10,272 nt of DNA, taken from Rhodospirillales bacterium (GTDB lineage: Bacteria > Pseudomonadota > Alphaproteobacteria > Rhodospirillales_A > JACZKS01). The notes under the pieces were generated by a model, which worked only from the letters and a program-made list of their open reading frames with translations, did no database searches and was not told where the DNA came from. This document shows, piece after piece, positions 1 to 5,767 of this stretch. The stretch spans positions 1 to 10,272 of the forward strand of contig JABGRG010000127.1 of NCBI GenBank assembly GCA_018648445.1. The letters run 5' to 3'. The translations under genes were made by a program, and so were the position numbers. Position 1 is the stretch's first letter. The number at the start of each line of letters is the position of its first letter.

Positions 1-47
1 AGGTTAGTCTACGCTCACCGCTTAATTTCTGAGCTGCTGTGAATAAT

Positions 48-248
48 TCAGGCTAAACGCTCGAGAGATACGGGATTGCTTAGAGCCCTCCGGGCGACAA
101 TTAGGCTTTTTGAGACCTCATCCAACCGATCCTGTGTATGGTCGTCGGGAGCCGACCTACAATACAACATCACATGGGCTTGGAAGATGGCCCGGGATAG
201 GCCCTTCTTGTCTTCGATGTTGAACTCCTCGGCGATACGATCATGCAT
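48..248 (-). CDS. Small hypothetical protein overlapping the integrase end
   Basis: I do not recognise this gene. It would encode 66 residues from the ATG at 248, or 70 from an in-frame TTG at 260. The ATG choice overlaps the last codons of the integrase gene by 8 bp, an arrangement typical of translational coupling. I see no strong ribosome-binding site of its own. The product is soluble and charged, beginning MHDRIAEEFN, with a possibly helical middle (KGLSRAIFQAHVML) and an Arg-rich end (ARRALSNPVSLERLA). There is no signal peptide or membrane segment. Position and overlap suggest it travels with the element and may be co-expressed with the integrase. It is too short and generic to call an excisionase or regulator. 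It could also be a chance open frame, although its composition looks coding. Confidence 0.45.
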   Translation of the reverse strand: MHDRIAEEFNIEDKKGLSRAIFQAHVMLYCRSAPDDHTQDRLDEVSKSLIVARRALSNPVSLERLA

Positions 249-1479
249 GGGCCAACTCAATCACGTTATATGAAACCCCGTCCGTCAGGCTTTGCAGGTA
301 GCGCGACCACGTTTCCAGGGCGTCCCTTTTTTCATCGAAGTAGGCATAGTGATCGTATACCTTTTCGATGCCCTGAACGACATGCCCTAAGACCCGTTCC
401 GAGATATGTGGCGCGGTTTTTAGCATCGACATCCTGGTCCGGACAGTGCGGCGGAAGTCGTGAATCACCCAGCCCGATACTTGGGTTAACTCGTCGATCC
501 GAGCTTTGGCCTTGGAAAAGCCGGACACGGGTCGACGGCCATGCGTTGTCGAGAAAACGTATTCGCCTTTGGCAAATCGCGGCAGGGTATCGATGATAGA
601 CTTGGCAGCATCTGATAGCGGGATCACGTGGACCCGTTTTGTCTTATAACTATCGGCCGGAATCTCAATGCGATCATCAAGGATGCATGACCATTTGAGT
701 TGGCTGATTTCGCGGAGCCGACAGGCCGTTAGCAACAGCAATTGATACATGGGCCCGAACGGATACCCCAGGTCTTCCGTCGCCGCCCAGACGGCTTTCA
801 ACTCATCATCCGTTAGAACCCGATCGCGGGACTTGGGGCCAAATTCATCTGGGCATTTGAGAGAATGCAGCGGACTAATCTCGAAGTAGTCTTCTTCGGC
901 GGCCCAGTTGAAGACCCGTTTGATCTTGCGGACCATCTCCTCGGCAGCCCCCGGCCCGGAATTTCGACCGATGGCGTAAATACGCTCGCGTATACTGGCA
1001 CGGCTGATTTCGGCGATGGGGATATGCCCGATCGGACCCACGAAATGATTTTCCAAAACGTTCCGAGTCTTCTTCCAGTTTTTGATCCGGTGCTTGGCGC
1101 TGCGCTCGACGTATTGCTCAATCAACCAACCCAGAGTCCGTTTCCGGTCCCTTCGGGCTTCCTCGACCTCAGATATTTTCTCCAAGGCCGGGTCTCCTCC
1201 CCTGGCCACTGTCTTTAAAGTCTCCCTCGCACCCTCGCGAGCTTCCTCGACCATCAAGGCCGGAAAATGCCCAAGGGTCAGTCGGTGGGTCGGTCGCGAC
1301 TTCTTTCGAGGATCGACAGGCTCGTGTGGTAGTTTGTAAATGACCGACCAGGACTTGGTGCCGGTCGGCATGACCCTCAAATGCAGCTGCGGGACAACTT
1401 TGTCGTTGAAAACCAGCCTGCCGGATTTCGGCGGCGATAGTTTCTCAACTCCAATGTCTGTGAATCGTCGGTGTTCCAT
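241..1479 (-). CDS. P4-type tyrosine integrase (site-specific recombinase)
   Basis: This 412-residue tyrosine recombinase would cut and rejoin DNA at att sites to integrate and excise a mobile element. Residues 1-100 are the arm-type DNA-binding domain of the DUF4102/P4 group (opening MEHRRFTDIGVEKL, then a TLGHFPALMVEEAR-like stretch). Residues about 112-205 form the core-binding SAM-like domain. Residues 220-395 are the catalytic domain. The active-site set appears complete: R254 in TACRLREI, a lysine at 279 or 281 (YKTKRVHV), H340 and R343 in HDFR, H366 in LGHV, and nucleophile Y375 in KVYDHY. Length is normal for the family, so it is probably functional. The ATG at 1479 has a GAGGG ribosome-binding site about 9 nt upstream. 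The gene reads away from the tRNA-derived att fragment at 1732-1776, consistent with an integrase sitting just inside one element end. Confidence 0.95.
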   Translation of the reverse strand: MEHRRFTDIGVEKLSPPKSGRLVFNDKVVPQLHLRVMPTGTKSWSVIYKLPHEPVDPRKKSRPTHRLTLGHFPALMVEEAREGARETLKTVARGGDPALEKISEVEEARRDRKRTLGWLIEQYVERSAKHRIKNWKKTRNVLENHFVGPIGHIPIAEISRASIRERIYAIGRNSGPGAAEEMVRKIKRVFNWAAEEDYFEISPLHSLKCPDEFGPKSRDRVLTDDELKAVWAATEDLGYPFGPMYQLLLLTACRLREISQLKWSCILDDRIEIPADSYKTKRVHVIPLSDAAKSIIDTLPRFAKGEYVFSTTHGRRPVSGFSKAKARIDELTQVSGWVIHDFRRTVRTRMSMLKTAPHISERVLGHVVQGIEKVYDHYAYFDEKRDALETWSRYLQSLTDGVSYNVIELAHA

Positions 1480-1496
1480 TTTTAATATCCCTCATC

Positions 1497-1525
1497 ATTT
1501 AAACACTCGTTTTAGTTGTATTCAA
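1497..1525 (-). promoter_or_regulatory. Candidate sigma-70 promoter of the integrase gene
   Basis: On the minus strand, TTGAAT (1520-1525) and TTAAAT (1497-1502) are separated by exactly 17 bp. Each matches four of six consensus positions. Transcription would start close to 1490, giving a very short leader that includes the GAGGG ribosome-binding site. The repeat cluster at 1531-1685 lies immediately upstream, so integrase or another DNA-binding protein bound there could control this promoter. This is a sequence match only. Confidence 0.45.
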
Positions 1526-1530
1526 GTCCG

Positions 1531-1685
1531 GCTTTAAAGGGGGTGCCATTTCTTCATGTCACCAATCAAAAAGTCGTCTGAGGTGTCGCTGGGGTGCCGC
1601 AGGCACCTAATACCGGATACCCCTATAAGATACCCCAAGAGATGAGAAAAATCAAATAGTCTAATTAATTCAGTCCTTTAAAGCA
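1531..1685. repeat. Cluster of short inverted and direct repeats, candidate integrase arm-type sites
   Basis: The outer pair are exact 10-bp reverse complements: GCTTTAAAGG (1531-1540) and CCTTTAAAGC (1676-1685). Inside them GGGGTGCC occurs at 1540-1547 and again at 1591-1598. The second copy is the left part of a hairpin with arms GGTGCC/GGCACC (1593-1607). GATACCCC occurs twice in direct orientation (1616-1623 and 1629-1636). Its complement GGGGTATC resembles GGGGTGCC, giving a shared GGGGTRYC pattern. The cluster sits between the integrase promoter and the tRNA-derived att fragment, where P4-type integrases are expected to have arm-binding sites. The binding function is inference. Confidence 0.5.
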
Positions 1686-1731
1686 TGAGTCCAGGACCGC
1701 ATGAGACTGGGTGAGACCTACGCAGAGGCTC

Positions 1732-1776
1732 TTGGTAAGGGCGGGGTCAAGTGTTCAATTCACTTCGGCGGCACCA
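1732..1776 (+). other. 3' half of a tRNA-Thr(GGT)-like gene, probable att site of the element
   Basis: Read on the plus strand, this is the 3' part of a tRNA. It has an anticodon loop TTGGTAA (1732-1738, U33 and purine 37 in place, anticodon GGT), a 3' anticodon-stem strand (1739-1743) and a five-base variable loop GGGTC (1744-1748). A perfect T-stem AAGTG/CACTT surrounds the loop TTCAATT (1749-1765), followed by the acceptor strand CGGCGGC (1766-1772), A73 and encoded CCA (1774-1776). No matching GCCGCCG acceptor strand or canonical D-arm is found upstream, so it is not a complete tRNA. A 3' tRNA copy near an integrase is the usual scar left when an element integrates in a tRNA gene. The intact tRNA would lie at the other element end, left of the window. 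GGT reads threonine codons. The exact left limit of the duplicated sequence cannot be set without that other end. Confidence 0.7.
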
Positions 1777-1839
1777 TCTACCCCCCTTGAAACGAATCAG
1801 TGTTTTCCGTGTAGGGCGACGGCACGCACATCATTTTTG

Positions 1840-1856
1840 GTGCTGCACCGCAGCAC
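1840..1856. repeat. Perfect hairpin, 7-bp stem and 3-nt loop
   Basis: Arms GTGCTGC (1840-1846) and GCAGCAC (1850-1856) surround the loop ACC. A short T-run lies before it on the plus strand (TTTTT, 1834-1838). On the minus strand the hairpin is therefore followed by A5 and then one more T-poor stretch, so the sequence is not a clear terminator in either direction. Role unknown. Confidence 0.4.
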
Positions 1857-1884
1857 TAAGGCACGGCGATTTTTGATTCTGTTG

Positions 1885-1901
1885 GGAGACAACGTGTCTC
1901 C
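1885..1901. repeat. Perfect hairpin, 7-bp stem and 3-nt loop
   Basis: Arms GGAGACA (1885-1891) and TGTCTCC (1895-1901) surround the loop ACG. It has the same stem and loop length as the hairpin 29 bp to its left, but an unrelated stem sequence. No T-run follows directly on either strand. Role unknown. Confidence 0.4.
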
Positions 1902-2069
1902 AGTCTCAGAAAATCCTCTCCAGCACGATGACGCGCGCCTCAAAAAAATAGTGAGCAAAATAATCGCCGCCATCATTTCTGTATCGGTTGGCTAACAGGC
2001 ATACCACAGGCCCGTCCTGAATGCCTGCATATGACCCGAAGAGAACTTTCCAAAATCTAGGGGTGTCCA

Positions 2070-3041
2070 TCAGTGTAACAGGTTTCTGATATATCTAACG
2101 AAGGGGACCATGTTCCGACCTTGCCGGTAGAACGCGTGAAGAAACGCTTTCCGACCATAGGCTCTTGACGGAGGCGCGACGATCTCGATAGGTGTTTTTC
2201 CAAACTCAGTGGCCAGGAATTCGGCAATCTCTGGTCGCTCCAAGATCATCAAAGCATGGTCGAAATAGCCAAACGATAGGGCGATCAAGGATAGCTTGAG
2301 AATCTTGGCAATATTCCCACCCAAACTATCAGGATCACGAAAATAAAGAAAATCCGCCTGTACGATCTGGGCTTTTGAATATGGCGGATTTTCGGCAGAG
2401 TAAAACGGATGTATTAAATACCCGTGGCGGCGCCAATGGGCTGGTCCGGTGATGTCCATCAATTCAAAACCAGCCTGGGTAAGGTGGATATCAACGTCAC
2501 TGGCCAGCGGTTGGTTGTTACGAAACGGGATAAAGGAAATTTCGGCCTTTATTGCCAGCACGTCTTTCATGACTGTTGGAGAAGACATGAAAACCGCCAG
2601 TTCCGCCCCTTCAATATCGATCTTCAGGTAATCGATCGATCTGAATATCGTTTTTTCAACGGCGTCTTTAAGACAAAGGGTTTCGATTTCCTCGGTTCGG
2701 TCGATTTCGAAAAACTGTGTCTTGTCAAATTTTCGTCCGATCTTCGCGTTGTGTTTCAGCAAAGAGGCTGATTGCGGATCGGTTGGAATGTAAAGAGTTT
2801 GCAGTCCGGATTGATCGCTGACACCGAAAGGCAGATTTGTGAGCGATTTCCACGGCTCTGACGGGAGGGACTGCAAGCGTTCAAATTCTTCGGGATCAGG
2901 TTCGAAACCAACTACATCGACGGCGAAAGCGATGGGGTGGAGGTCGCCCTGGAAGCCATCCCTGGAACCAATATCAAAGTAGGTAAGGCCATAGCGTCTC
3001 GCGATATCGGCTACAGGAAACGAAGAAAAAATATGTTTCAT
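2070..3041 (-). CDS. FkbM-family SAM-dependent methyltransferase
   Basis: The 323-residue product belongs to the FkbM group, which transfers a methyl group from S-adenosylmethionine, in known members usually to a hydroxyl of a polyketide, sugar or polysaccharide. The SAM-binding motif is FDIGSRDG (22-29), followed by GFEPD (45-49), whose acidic residue would contact the SAM ribose. The family signature DYLKIDIEGAE is at 137-147, and a conserved-looking region IKAEISFIPFR lies at 164-174. The methyltransferase core ends near residue 230. A tail of about 90 residues (DSLGGNIAKILKLSL onward) is unassigned. The ATG at 3041 has a G-rich Shine-Dalgarno sequence 5 nt upstream. No sugar or polyketide genes flank it, so the substrate cannot be inferred. 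Base composition is clearly more A+T-rich than the genes to its right, suggesting horizontal acquisition. Confidence 0.85.
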   Translation of the reverse strand: MKHIFSSFPVADIARRYGLTYFDIGSRDGFQGDLHPIAFAVDVVGFEPDPEEFERLQSLPSEPWKSLTNLPFGVSDQSGLQTLYIPTDPQSASLLKHNAKIGRKFDKTQFFEIDRTEEIETLCLKDAVEKTIFRSIDYLKIDIEGAELAVFMSSPTVMKDVLAIKAEISFIPFRNNQPLASDVDIHLTQAGFELMDITGPAHWRRHGYLIHPFYSAENPPYSKAQIVQADFLYFRDPDSLGGNIAKILKLSLIALSFGYFDHALMILERPEIAEFLATEFGKTPIEIVAPPSRAYGRKAFLHAFYRQGRNMVPFVRYIRNLLH

Positions 3042-3193
3042 TATGTCCCCCCTGCCGTATCAGATTTTTTGTTCGTGCCGAATGAAAGTACATGGCGCGA
3101 GTCAAAATATCTACATGTCTCCTTCTGGCTAAAAACAGCCCTCAACGTGCAATTGCGAGAAGGTCTTCTGTTGTGTTTCGCGGGGTTTTCTTT
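3042..3193. other. Short intergenic region upstream of the FkbM gene
   Basis: This 152-bp A+T-rich gap separates the FkbM gene from the gene upstream of it on the same strand. It includes the G-rich ribosome-binding site just before position 3041. I see no convincing -35/-10 pair. A weak inverted repeat GGCT/AGCC around AAAAAC (about 3128-3141) is too short to call a terminator. The G+C content changes across this gap, so it may mark the border of acquired DNA. Confidence 0.35.
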
Positions 3194-3754
3194 TTAGTCA
3201 GCAAAATTGATTGTCAGCCAGACCGCGTCCGCTTCGTCGCCGCCTGAATTTTCCAGTGCCGGAAGATCTTTTAGCCAGCGCCATTCCACCAGCAGGGGCC
3301 GTCCAACGGCCAGGACCCGCGCCAGATCGTCAAGCGCCCTGTTGAAGAGCTTGACGAAAACGACCGGCTTTTCGGAGGGCGCATTTTCGCCCTCCCCATT
3401 CGCGCCGTCATACGCTATGCCCTCGCGCAGGCGGGCAAAATAGCCGCCGCGGCGCATGGTCGCGCCGACCAGCCCCGGCATGGCGCCGGACAGGGCCAGC
3501 GTGCATCCCGGCAGCACCGCCGCCTCATCGAAATCGTCGACCGGTGAACCATCCAGAAAAACCGTTTGCAGGCGATCCTCCACGTAGGCCGGGTCAATCC
3601 CGAGATCGTCGGTCAGGAAGCGCCGCAGGTTTTGGCGCAAGGGCGCTCGTACGCCGACGCCTGCCTGAAGCACCGGTTTTAGATTGCGCAAGTCGGCATT
3701 GCGCAAAACCACGCGGCGCGATGGCGCGTCGCCGGGAACCGAATTCATGACCAT
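3194..3754 (-). CDS. Uncharacterised AOR-adjacent protein, possible MoaD-like segment
   Basis: I cannot name this 186-residue protein. It lies 65 bp downstream of the aldehyde:ferredoxin oxidoreductase gene on the same strand and may work with that enzyme. Residues about 40-104 (RRFLTDDLG, then VFLDGSPVDDFDEAAVLPGCTLAL, then MPGLVGATMRRGG) have a beta-strand and turn pattern reminiscent of the MoaD/ThiS beta-grasp fold. A small ubiquitin-like sulfur carrier would fit, because AOR enzymes need pterin cofactor. However, there is no C-terminal Gly-Gly: the RGG lies at 102-104 and a further 80 residues follow, including a stretch VVFVKLFNRALDDLARVLAVG. No signal peptide or membrane segment is seen. 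Start candidates are ATG 3754 and ATG 3748, neither with a strong ribosome-binding site. The coding status is well supported by G+C-rich codon usage; the function is not. Confidence 0.7.
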   Translation of the reverse strand: MVMNSVPGDAPSRRVVLRNADLRNLKPVLQAGVGVRAPLRQNLRRFLTDDLGIDPAYVEDRLQTVFLDGSPVDDFDEAAVLPGCTLALSGAMPGLVGATMRRGGYFARLREGIAYDGANGEGENAPSEKPVVFVKLFNRALDDLARVLAVGRPLLVEWRWLKDLPALENSGGDEADAVWLTINFAD

Positions 3755-3775
3755 CTAATTGTTCCGAACAAGAAC

Positions 3776-3805
3776 GGGCCGGACCCGAATGAACGGGCCC
3801 GGCCC
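3776..3805 (-). terminator. Strong G+C hairpin between AOR gene and its downstream neighbour
   Basis: Arms GGGCCGGACCCG (3776-3787) and CGGGCCCGGCCC (3794-3805) pair over 12 positions with one mismatch, around a six-base loop AATGAA. It begins 15 bp after the AOR stop codon. The minus-strand sequence following it is TTCTTGTTC, T-rich but interrupted. It could be a partial terminator that lowers expression of the 186-residue gene relative to the AOR gene, or a hairpin that stabilises the AOR mRNA 3' end. A second small inverted repeat, TTGTTC/GAACAA (3759-3771), lies just beyond. Confidence 0.5.
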
Positions 3806-3819
3806 TCTATTGTCATGCT

Positions 3820-5553
3820 CTAGGCGTGGACTTTATCCAATTCCGAATCCGGAATGTCGAAGACCACGTTGTGCGGGGCCAGCGGCTCGCGCGAGAAGTA
3901 GCGCGGCAGCCGGTCGTCTTCCGGCGTGAACCCGGCGCGGGCGTTGAAGTCCCGCTCGCAGTCCAGGATCTTCCGGCCATAGGCATTTACGCCGTCGCCG
4001 TCCAGCTCCCACCCGTAGCAGGAGTTGAGCAGGTCAACCAGCGCCTGGAAGGTTTCGGGCTGATCGAGAATGGCAAAGGCCACAAACAGGCACATGCCGG
4101 TGGCATCAACCGCCGCCGTGGCGACCTGCAGGGCTTGCGACAACTCGGCCTGCCCCTCGATGGCCATGGGATCGACATCGCCGCCCACCTTCATAATGTT
4201 GGTGGCCACGGCGTAACCGGCGGTGTGGTCAGCGCCCTGGGTCGTCGTCGCATAGGTAACACCGATGCCCTTGATGGCGCGCGGATCGTAAGCCGGCATG
4301 GCCTGGCCCTTGACGCAAGGCGCGCGTTCAAGGCCGAACACCTTTGCCGTATTGGCCGTTCCGGATCCAAGAATGCGGCCCATGGGCGTGCCCTGGCCCG
4401 TTTGCTTGACCAGATCGATAGCGCCCGGTCCGTCGCCAAACTCGATAACACCGGCATCCATGGCGACCGCGATGGTGGCCCCCATTTCGATGGTGTCGAG
4501 ACCGAAGTCGTCATCCAGGCGATCCAACTCGGCAATGGTGTCGAGATCGTCGATGCCGCAGTCCGCGCCATGCGCCCAGACCGTTTCGTATTCAGGCTGC
4601 TTGGTGACGAATTCGCCGTTCTTGTTGTTGAAGATGCCCGAACAACGGATGATGCAGCCGCTGTGACAGCCATGCGTAGCAGTGCCGCCACGTGCGACTT
4701 CAAGCTCGGCCTGGGTTTCGCCGCTGATCTTGGCCGCCCCTTCGAACTGGCCGGTGGCGAAGTTGCGCGTCGGATACGCGCCGGCTTCGTTGATCACGTT
4801 GGTCAGCACGTTGGTGCCATAGGCAGGCAGGCCTTCGCCGGTAACGGCATTGCTGCTGAGGCCTTCCGACCACAGTTTGTTGGCCTTCTTGAAGGCTTCG
4901 GGATCGGCCGGTTTGCGAATTTTCGCGCCGCGACCGTCAAGGATGATTGCCTTGATGCCCTTCGATCCCATGACCGCGCCGACGCCGCCACGCCCGGCAT
5001 GGCGGGTGGGCCGTCCCTCCATATCGGTGACGGCGATGGTCGAGTTGGCCATGCGCATTTCGCCGGCGGGGCCGATGGAAAGCATGCAACCTTTGTCTTC
5101 GTATTCGCCGAGGAATTTGTCCATCATCTGATAGTTGGTGGCCATTTTGACCGACGGATCGGCCTCGATCTTTACGCCTTCCGTGCTGACGCGCACCACA
5201 TAAAGATCATCGCCCGAATATTCACCTTCGAGAACGATGGCGGCGTAACCGAGCTTGGCCAGAATTTGCGCGCCCTGCCCACCTGAGTTGGCTTCCTTGA
5301 TGCCGCCCGTCAGCGGGCTTTTGCAGCCGACCGAGAGACGTCCGCCAACCGCTGCCGCCGTACCCGACAACAGACCCGGCGCGATGACCAGCTTGTTTTC
5401 CGGGCCAAGCGCGTGGCTATCGGCGGGAACTTCGGCGGCGACAATGCCGCTGGTCAGTCCACGCCCGCCAAGTCCGGCGTAATCGCCAATCGGGCCTTCG
5501 GAGATTTTCGGGCCACCAGCAGCGCCGACATCGATACGTACGATCTTGTCCAT
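3820..5553 (-). CDS. Aldehyde:ferredoxin oxidoreductase family tungstopterin enzyme
   Basis: This 577-residue cytoplasmic protein belongs to the AOR family. Characterised members hold a tungsten bis-pterin and one [4Fe-4S] cluster and oxidise aldehydes to acids, or act on related substrates. The N-terminal domain shows GLGGRGL (28-33 region), CKSPLTGGIKEANSGGQGA (77-95) and AGRGGVGAVMGSKGIKAI (186-203), all typical pterin-binding segments. Cluster cysteines are C296, C300 and C304 (spacing C-x3-C-x3-C) with C488 in DATGMC as the likely fourth ligand. PEYETVWAHGADCGIDD (320-336) and GADHTAGY (440-447) match the family's active-site regions. Length is close to the usual 600. The ATG at 5553 is preceded by GGGGAG at suitable spacing. 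No ferredoxin or electron-transfer subunit gene adjoins it. The specific aldehyde is unknown. Other members of the family are annotated under different functions, so the name is a family name. Confidence 0.9.
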   Translation of the reverse strand: MDKIVRIDVGAAGGPKISEGPIGDYAGLGGRGLTSGIVAAEVPADSHALGPENKLVIAPGLLSGTAAAVGGRLSVGCKSPLTGGIKEANSGGQGAQILAKLGYAAIVLEGEYSGDDLYVVRVSTEGVKIEADPSVKMATNYQMMDKFLGEYEDKGCMLSIGPAGEMRMANSTIAVTDMEGRPTRHAGRGGVGAVMGSKGIKAIILDGRGAKIRKPADPEAFKKANKLWSEGLSSNAVTGEGLPAYGTNVLTNVINEAGAYPTRNFATGQFEGAAKISGETQAELEVARGGTATHGCHSGCIIRCSGIFNNKNGEFVTKQPEYETVWAHGADCGIDDLDTIAELDRLDDDFGLDTIEMGATIAVAMDAGVIEFGDGPGAIDLVKQTGQGTPMGRILGSGTANTAKVFGLERAPCVKGQAMPAYDPRAIKGIGVTYATTTQGADHTAGYAVATNIMKVGGDVDPMAIEGQAELSQALQVATAAVDATGMCLFVAFAILDQPETFQALVDLLNSCYGWELDGDGVNAYGRKILDCERDFNARAGFTPEDDRLPRYFSREPLAPHNVVFDIPDSELDKVHA

Positions 5554-5625
5554 GAGTTTTCTCCCCGCCTTCCGGCATCATTTATGGTTGATTGTTATGA
5601 ATTCCGGGGAAAATGGTACGGGGAT

Positions 5626-5645
5626 TGGTTGCCCCTTGGCAACCA
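5626..5645. promoter_or_regulatory. Perfect palindrome in the divergent AOR/idnO region, candidate operator
   Basis: Arms TGGTTGCC (5626-5633) and GGCAACCA (5638-5645) are perfect complements around CCTT. The site lies between the divergent starts at 5553 and 5768, about 30 bp left of a candidate promoter for the rightward gene. Such a dyad fits a dimeric repressor controlling one or both genes. The cognate regulator is not in the window. Confidence 0.45.
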
Positions 5646-5675
5646 CGAAAACGCAGCCCGCTCAATGAAGGAACC

Positions 5676-5705
5676 TTGACACGAATGTATGCCGACCGTT
5701 AGAGA
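5676..5705 (+). promoter_or_regulatory. Candidate promoter for the idnO-like gene
   Basis: A perfect -35 hexamer TTGACA (5676-5681) is followed 18 bp later by TAGAGA (5700-5705), a weak -10 match. Transcription would begin near 5712, leaving a leader of about 55 nt before the GTG start. The -10 is poor, so activation by a bound protein may be needed. Confidence 0.35.
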
Positions 5706-5767
5706 CCGGCACCGTCTTTCCACCGCACATGTATTTTGGCAATCGCGCCAAGAAGAAAGGAAGCCTC

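Larger units (their letters stand above)
1777..2069. other. Gene-poor stretch between att fragment and FkbM gene
   Basis: No convincing gene is seen. A frame of 94 codons opens across the tRNA fragment (1711-1995), but its first part reads through tRNA sequence and its composition is not protein-like. The stretch holds two perfect 7-bp hairpins, listed separately. It is more A+T-rich than the metabolic genes further right. It may be degraded coding DNA or the original region downstream of the target tRNA. Confidence 0.5.

Noticed and set aside
1681..1776. A complete tRNA or a permuted alphaproteobacterial tmRNA acceptor piece
   Set aside because: The 3' half is canonical, but no GCCGCCG acceptor strand or D-arm lies upstream. 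No matching 5' domain or tag sequence follows downstream, and the CGGCGGC acceptor strand does not fit a usual tmRNA.
1711..1995. Open frame of 94 codons on the plus strand
   Set aside because: It starts in the tRNA-derived fragment and reads through it, has a non-ATG start without a ribosome-binding site, and its composition is not protein-like.
3826..5286. Long 486-codon open frame on the plus strand opposite the AOR gene
   Set aside because: It is a shadow of a G+C-rich gene. The minus-strand frame carries all AOR family motifs and this one has none.
5729..5767. N-terminal extension of the IdnO-like protein from ATG 5729
   Set aside because: The extra 13 residues do not fit the family start, and the GTG at 5768 has a proper Shine-Dalgarno sequence.
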